64,000 nucleotides of DNA from Streptomyces sp. NWU339. Lineage in GTDB: Bacteria; Actinomycetota; Actinomycetes; Streptomycetales; Streptomycetaceae. The DNA lies in the NCBI RefSeq assembly GCF_003143855.1, contig NZ_QFRK01000009.1, forward strand, positions 255,192-319,191. Reading direction: 5' to 3'. Under the pieces are notes generated by a model. It searched no databases. It saw only the letters and a program-made list of their open reading frames with translations, and was not told the DNA's origin. Shown here piece after piece: positions 62,535-64,000 of the stretch. How positions within the stretch are numbered: position 1 is the stretch's first letter; each line of letters begins with the position of its first letter. A program made the translations under genes and the position numbers.

Positions 62535-62640
62535 CGGTGCCCTGCCGCGCCCCGCGCTCACGTTCGCGCAGGTGCCGAGCGGTATCCGTCCATCACCCCT
62601 GCACCCACCGCCGAACGGCGGGAGAAGGACTCACTCAGTC

Positions 62641-63297
62641 ATGAGCAAGATCAGCAAGAAGGAAGCCGCGGCTGCCCGCAAGGCCCGCGTCGAAGAGATG
62701 CGTCGCGTCGAGAGAGCGCGGGAGCGCCGTCGCCGCATCATCACCATCACGCTCAGCACGGTCATCGTCGCGGGGCTGGTCGGGTGGGGCGGGTACGCCC
62801 TCAACAGCGCCAACGAGAAGAGCGAGCAGCAGGCGGCCGAGGCGAAGAAGCCCGTACAGGGCGAGAGGACCTGGGAGGCGAAGAAGCTCACCCGGAACCA
62901 CGTCCAGGGCGCCGTGAAGTACGCGATGAGCCCACCGGTCGGCGGCGACCACAGCCAGGCGTGGATGACCTGCGAGGGCACCGTCTACACCGAGGCGATA
63001 CCGAACGAGAACGCCGTCCACTCTCTCGAGCACGGCGCAGTCTGGGTCACCTACAACGACAAGGCCGCCGACGCCGACGTCAAGGCTCTCGGGGACAAGG
63101 TTTCCAGGACCCCGTACAGCCTGATGAGCCCGGTCACGGACCAGTCCGGAGCGATCATGCTGTCGGCCTGGGGGCGCCAGCTCACCGTGGACAAGGCATC
63201 GGATCCGCGGATCGACCAGTTCTTCACCAAGTACGTCCAGGGGCCCCAGACCCCTGAGCCGGGTGCCGCCTGCTCGGGCGGCTTGATGGCGTCATGA
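62641..63297 (+). CDS. DUF3105 membrane-anchored protein
   Basis: A 218-residue protein: a very basic N-terminus (KKEAAAARKARVEEMRRVERARERRRR), one helix (IITITLSTVIVAGLVGWGGYAL) and an outside DUF3105 domain (RNHVQGAVKYAMSPPVGGDHSQAWMTCEGTVY; NAVHSLEHGAVWVTY). Conserved His and Cys suggest metal binding, but function is unknown. Its stop overlaps the DUF305 start. Confidence 0.9.
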   Translation: MSKISKKEAAAARKARVEEMRRVERARERRRRIITITLSTVIVAGLVGWGGYALNSANEKSEQQAAEAKKPVQGERTWEAKKLTRNHVQGAVKYAMSPPVGGDHSQAWMTCEGTVYTEAIPNENAVHSLEHGAVWVTYNDKAADADVKALGDKVSRTPYSLMSPVTDQSGAIMLSAWGRQLTVDKASDPRIDQFFTKYVQGPQTPEPGAACSGGLMAS

Positions 63298-63986
63298 CCG
63301 GCACGCTCATGGCGGAACGAGCCACGGATCCGGGAGAGGCACCCGGCCCGCGGCCCGGCCTCGCCCGCTGGCTGACCGTCGGCGCGGCGGCCCTCGTCGC
63401 CGTGGTCGTGGCCCTGTCGGTCCTGGTCATGGTGAGCAGGGAAAGCGAGCGGACGGTCGGCGTTCCGGCCGCGGACTCCGCCGATGCGGGGTTCGCTCGC
63501 GACATGGCCGTCCACCACCAGCAGGCGGTGGAGATGTCGTACATCGTCCGTGACCGTACGGCCGACGAGGACATCCGGCGTCTCGCGTACGACATCGCGC
63601 AGACTCAGGCCAACCAGCGCGGCATGATGCTCGGCTGGCTCGATCTGTGGGAGCTGCCGAAGATCTCGCCCGACGGGTACATGGCGTGGATGCACGGTGG
63701 CCACGAGAACCACGAGTCGAAGGACGGGTCCCTGATGCCGGGCATGGCCACGGCCGCGGAACTCGACCGGCTCGGTGAGCTCGAGGACGATCAGGCGGAG
63801 ATCCTCTACCTCCAGCTCATGATCGACCACCACATCAGCGGCGTCGACATGGCCCGCGCCTGCGTCTCGCAGTGCGAGGTGGACACCGAGCAGAAGCTGG
63901 CGCAGAGCATGGTCGAGGGCCAGCAGTCGGAGGTGGAGTTGATGACCGCCTTGCTGAAGGAGCGCGGGGCCGCGCCCCGGAGGTGA
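63294..63986 (+). CDS. DUF305 membrane-anchored protein
   Basis: A 230-residue ferritin-like four-helix protein of the DUF305 family: transmembrane helix (WLTVGAAALVAVVVALSVLVMV), then DMAVHHQQAVEMSYIVRDRT, MHGGHENHESKDGSLMPGMA, and LMIDHHISGVDMARACVSQC. His- and Met-rich motifs suggest copper or other metal binding. It overlaps the DUF3105 gene (ATGA), so the two are co-translated. Confidence 0.92.
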   Translation: MTGTLMAERATDPGEAPGPRPGLARWLTVGAAALVAVVVALSVLVMVSRESERTVGVPAADSADAGFARDMAVHHQQAVEMSYIVRDRTADEDIRRLAYDIAQTQANQRGMMLGWLDLWELPKISPDGYMAWMHGGHENHESKDGSLMPGMATAAELDRLGELEDDQAEILYLQLMIDHHISGVDMARACVSQCEVDTEQKLAQSMVEGQQSEVELMTALLKERGAAPRR

Positions 63987-64000
63987 CTCCTCTCCGGTCG

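Overview
The window is high-GC actinobacterial chromosome, almost certainly Streptomyces. The grounds are GC-rich third positions throughout, GTG and TTG starts behind GGAGG-type ribosome sites, a conservon (signalling operon typical of Streptomyces) and a DmdR/IdeR-type iron box. I saw no tRNA, rRNA, CRISPR array, transposase or phage gene. From memory, the series PRPP synthetase, CYP102B-type P450, L-rhamnose genes resembles one arm of the S. coelicolor chromosome; I could not check this by alignment.

Layout. (1) 0.3-6.2 kb: a sesquiterpene-synthase-type gene converges on a complete conservon: kinase, roadblock, DUF742 and Ras-like GTPase, all overlapping, ending in a P450 whose EXXR arginine is tryptophan. 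(2) 6.5-22.3 kb: STAS protein, PRPP synthetase, DUF4230, VanZ, ROK regulator, FBP zinc-finger protein, FUSC-like membrane protein, an iron-box DUF2470 protein, TetR plus CYP102B-type P450, a Cys-cluster/pentapeptide-repeat protein, PIG-L deacetylase plus ECF41 sigma factor, and an S33 hydrolase. (3) 22.4-36.8 kb: a whole L-rhamnose system: LacI regulator, RhaM, ABC transporter RhaS/P/Q/T, and divergently RhaI, RhaEW and RhaB. LutABC follows directly, so the set can carry rhamnose to DHAP plus lactate and lactate to pyruvate. Two near-identical LacI-type operators lie in the divergent promoter.

(4) 38.5-58.3 kb: a stress/dormancy island. It holds PPK2, a Rieske oxygenase, an Rv2629/Vms1-like protein, a PepSY protein with an OmpR-type two-component system, two paralogous zinc alcohol dehydrogenases, CBS-BON, a cyclic-nucleotide-binding protein, two tandem UspA proteins, DUF1876, Hsp20, a DUF1918-XRE-PNPOx fusion, an Acg-like nitroreductase, DoxX, a PNPOx protein and a flavodoxin. 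Many of these are families of the mycobacterial DosR (dormancy) regulon. The intergenic spaces carry 14-bp GGG(A/C)C-N4-G(G/T)CCC palindromes that resemble the DosR core. Nicotinate phosphoribosyltransferase and pyruvate phosphate dikinase survive there only as fragments.

(5) 58.4-61.9 kb: a persulfide/sulfite module. It has a rhodanese-DUF2892 protein, a CstR-like two-cysteine repressor, a TauE/SafE exporter preceded by an overlapping 54-codon ORF, and a persulfide-dioxygenase-rhodanese fusion. Three TACCCC..GGGGTA palindromes sit at its two promoters. (6) 62.1-64 kb: a secreted Cys/His-rich protein, then DUF3105 and DUF305 membrane-anchored proteins.

The best leads are the EXXR-less conservon P450 with its terpene synthase, the DosR-like island with decayed central-metabolism genes, the CstR module with its hidden overlapping ORF, a perfect 36-bp palindrome at 9944-9979, and the rhamnose operon scar (22-bp tandem repeats, terminator and an ORF cut down to its signal peptide).
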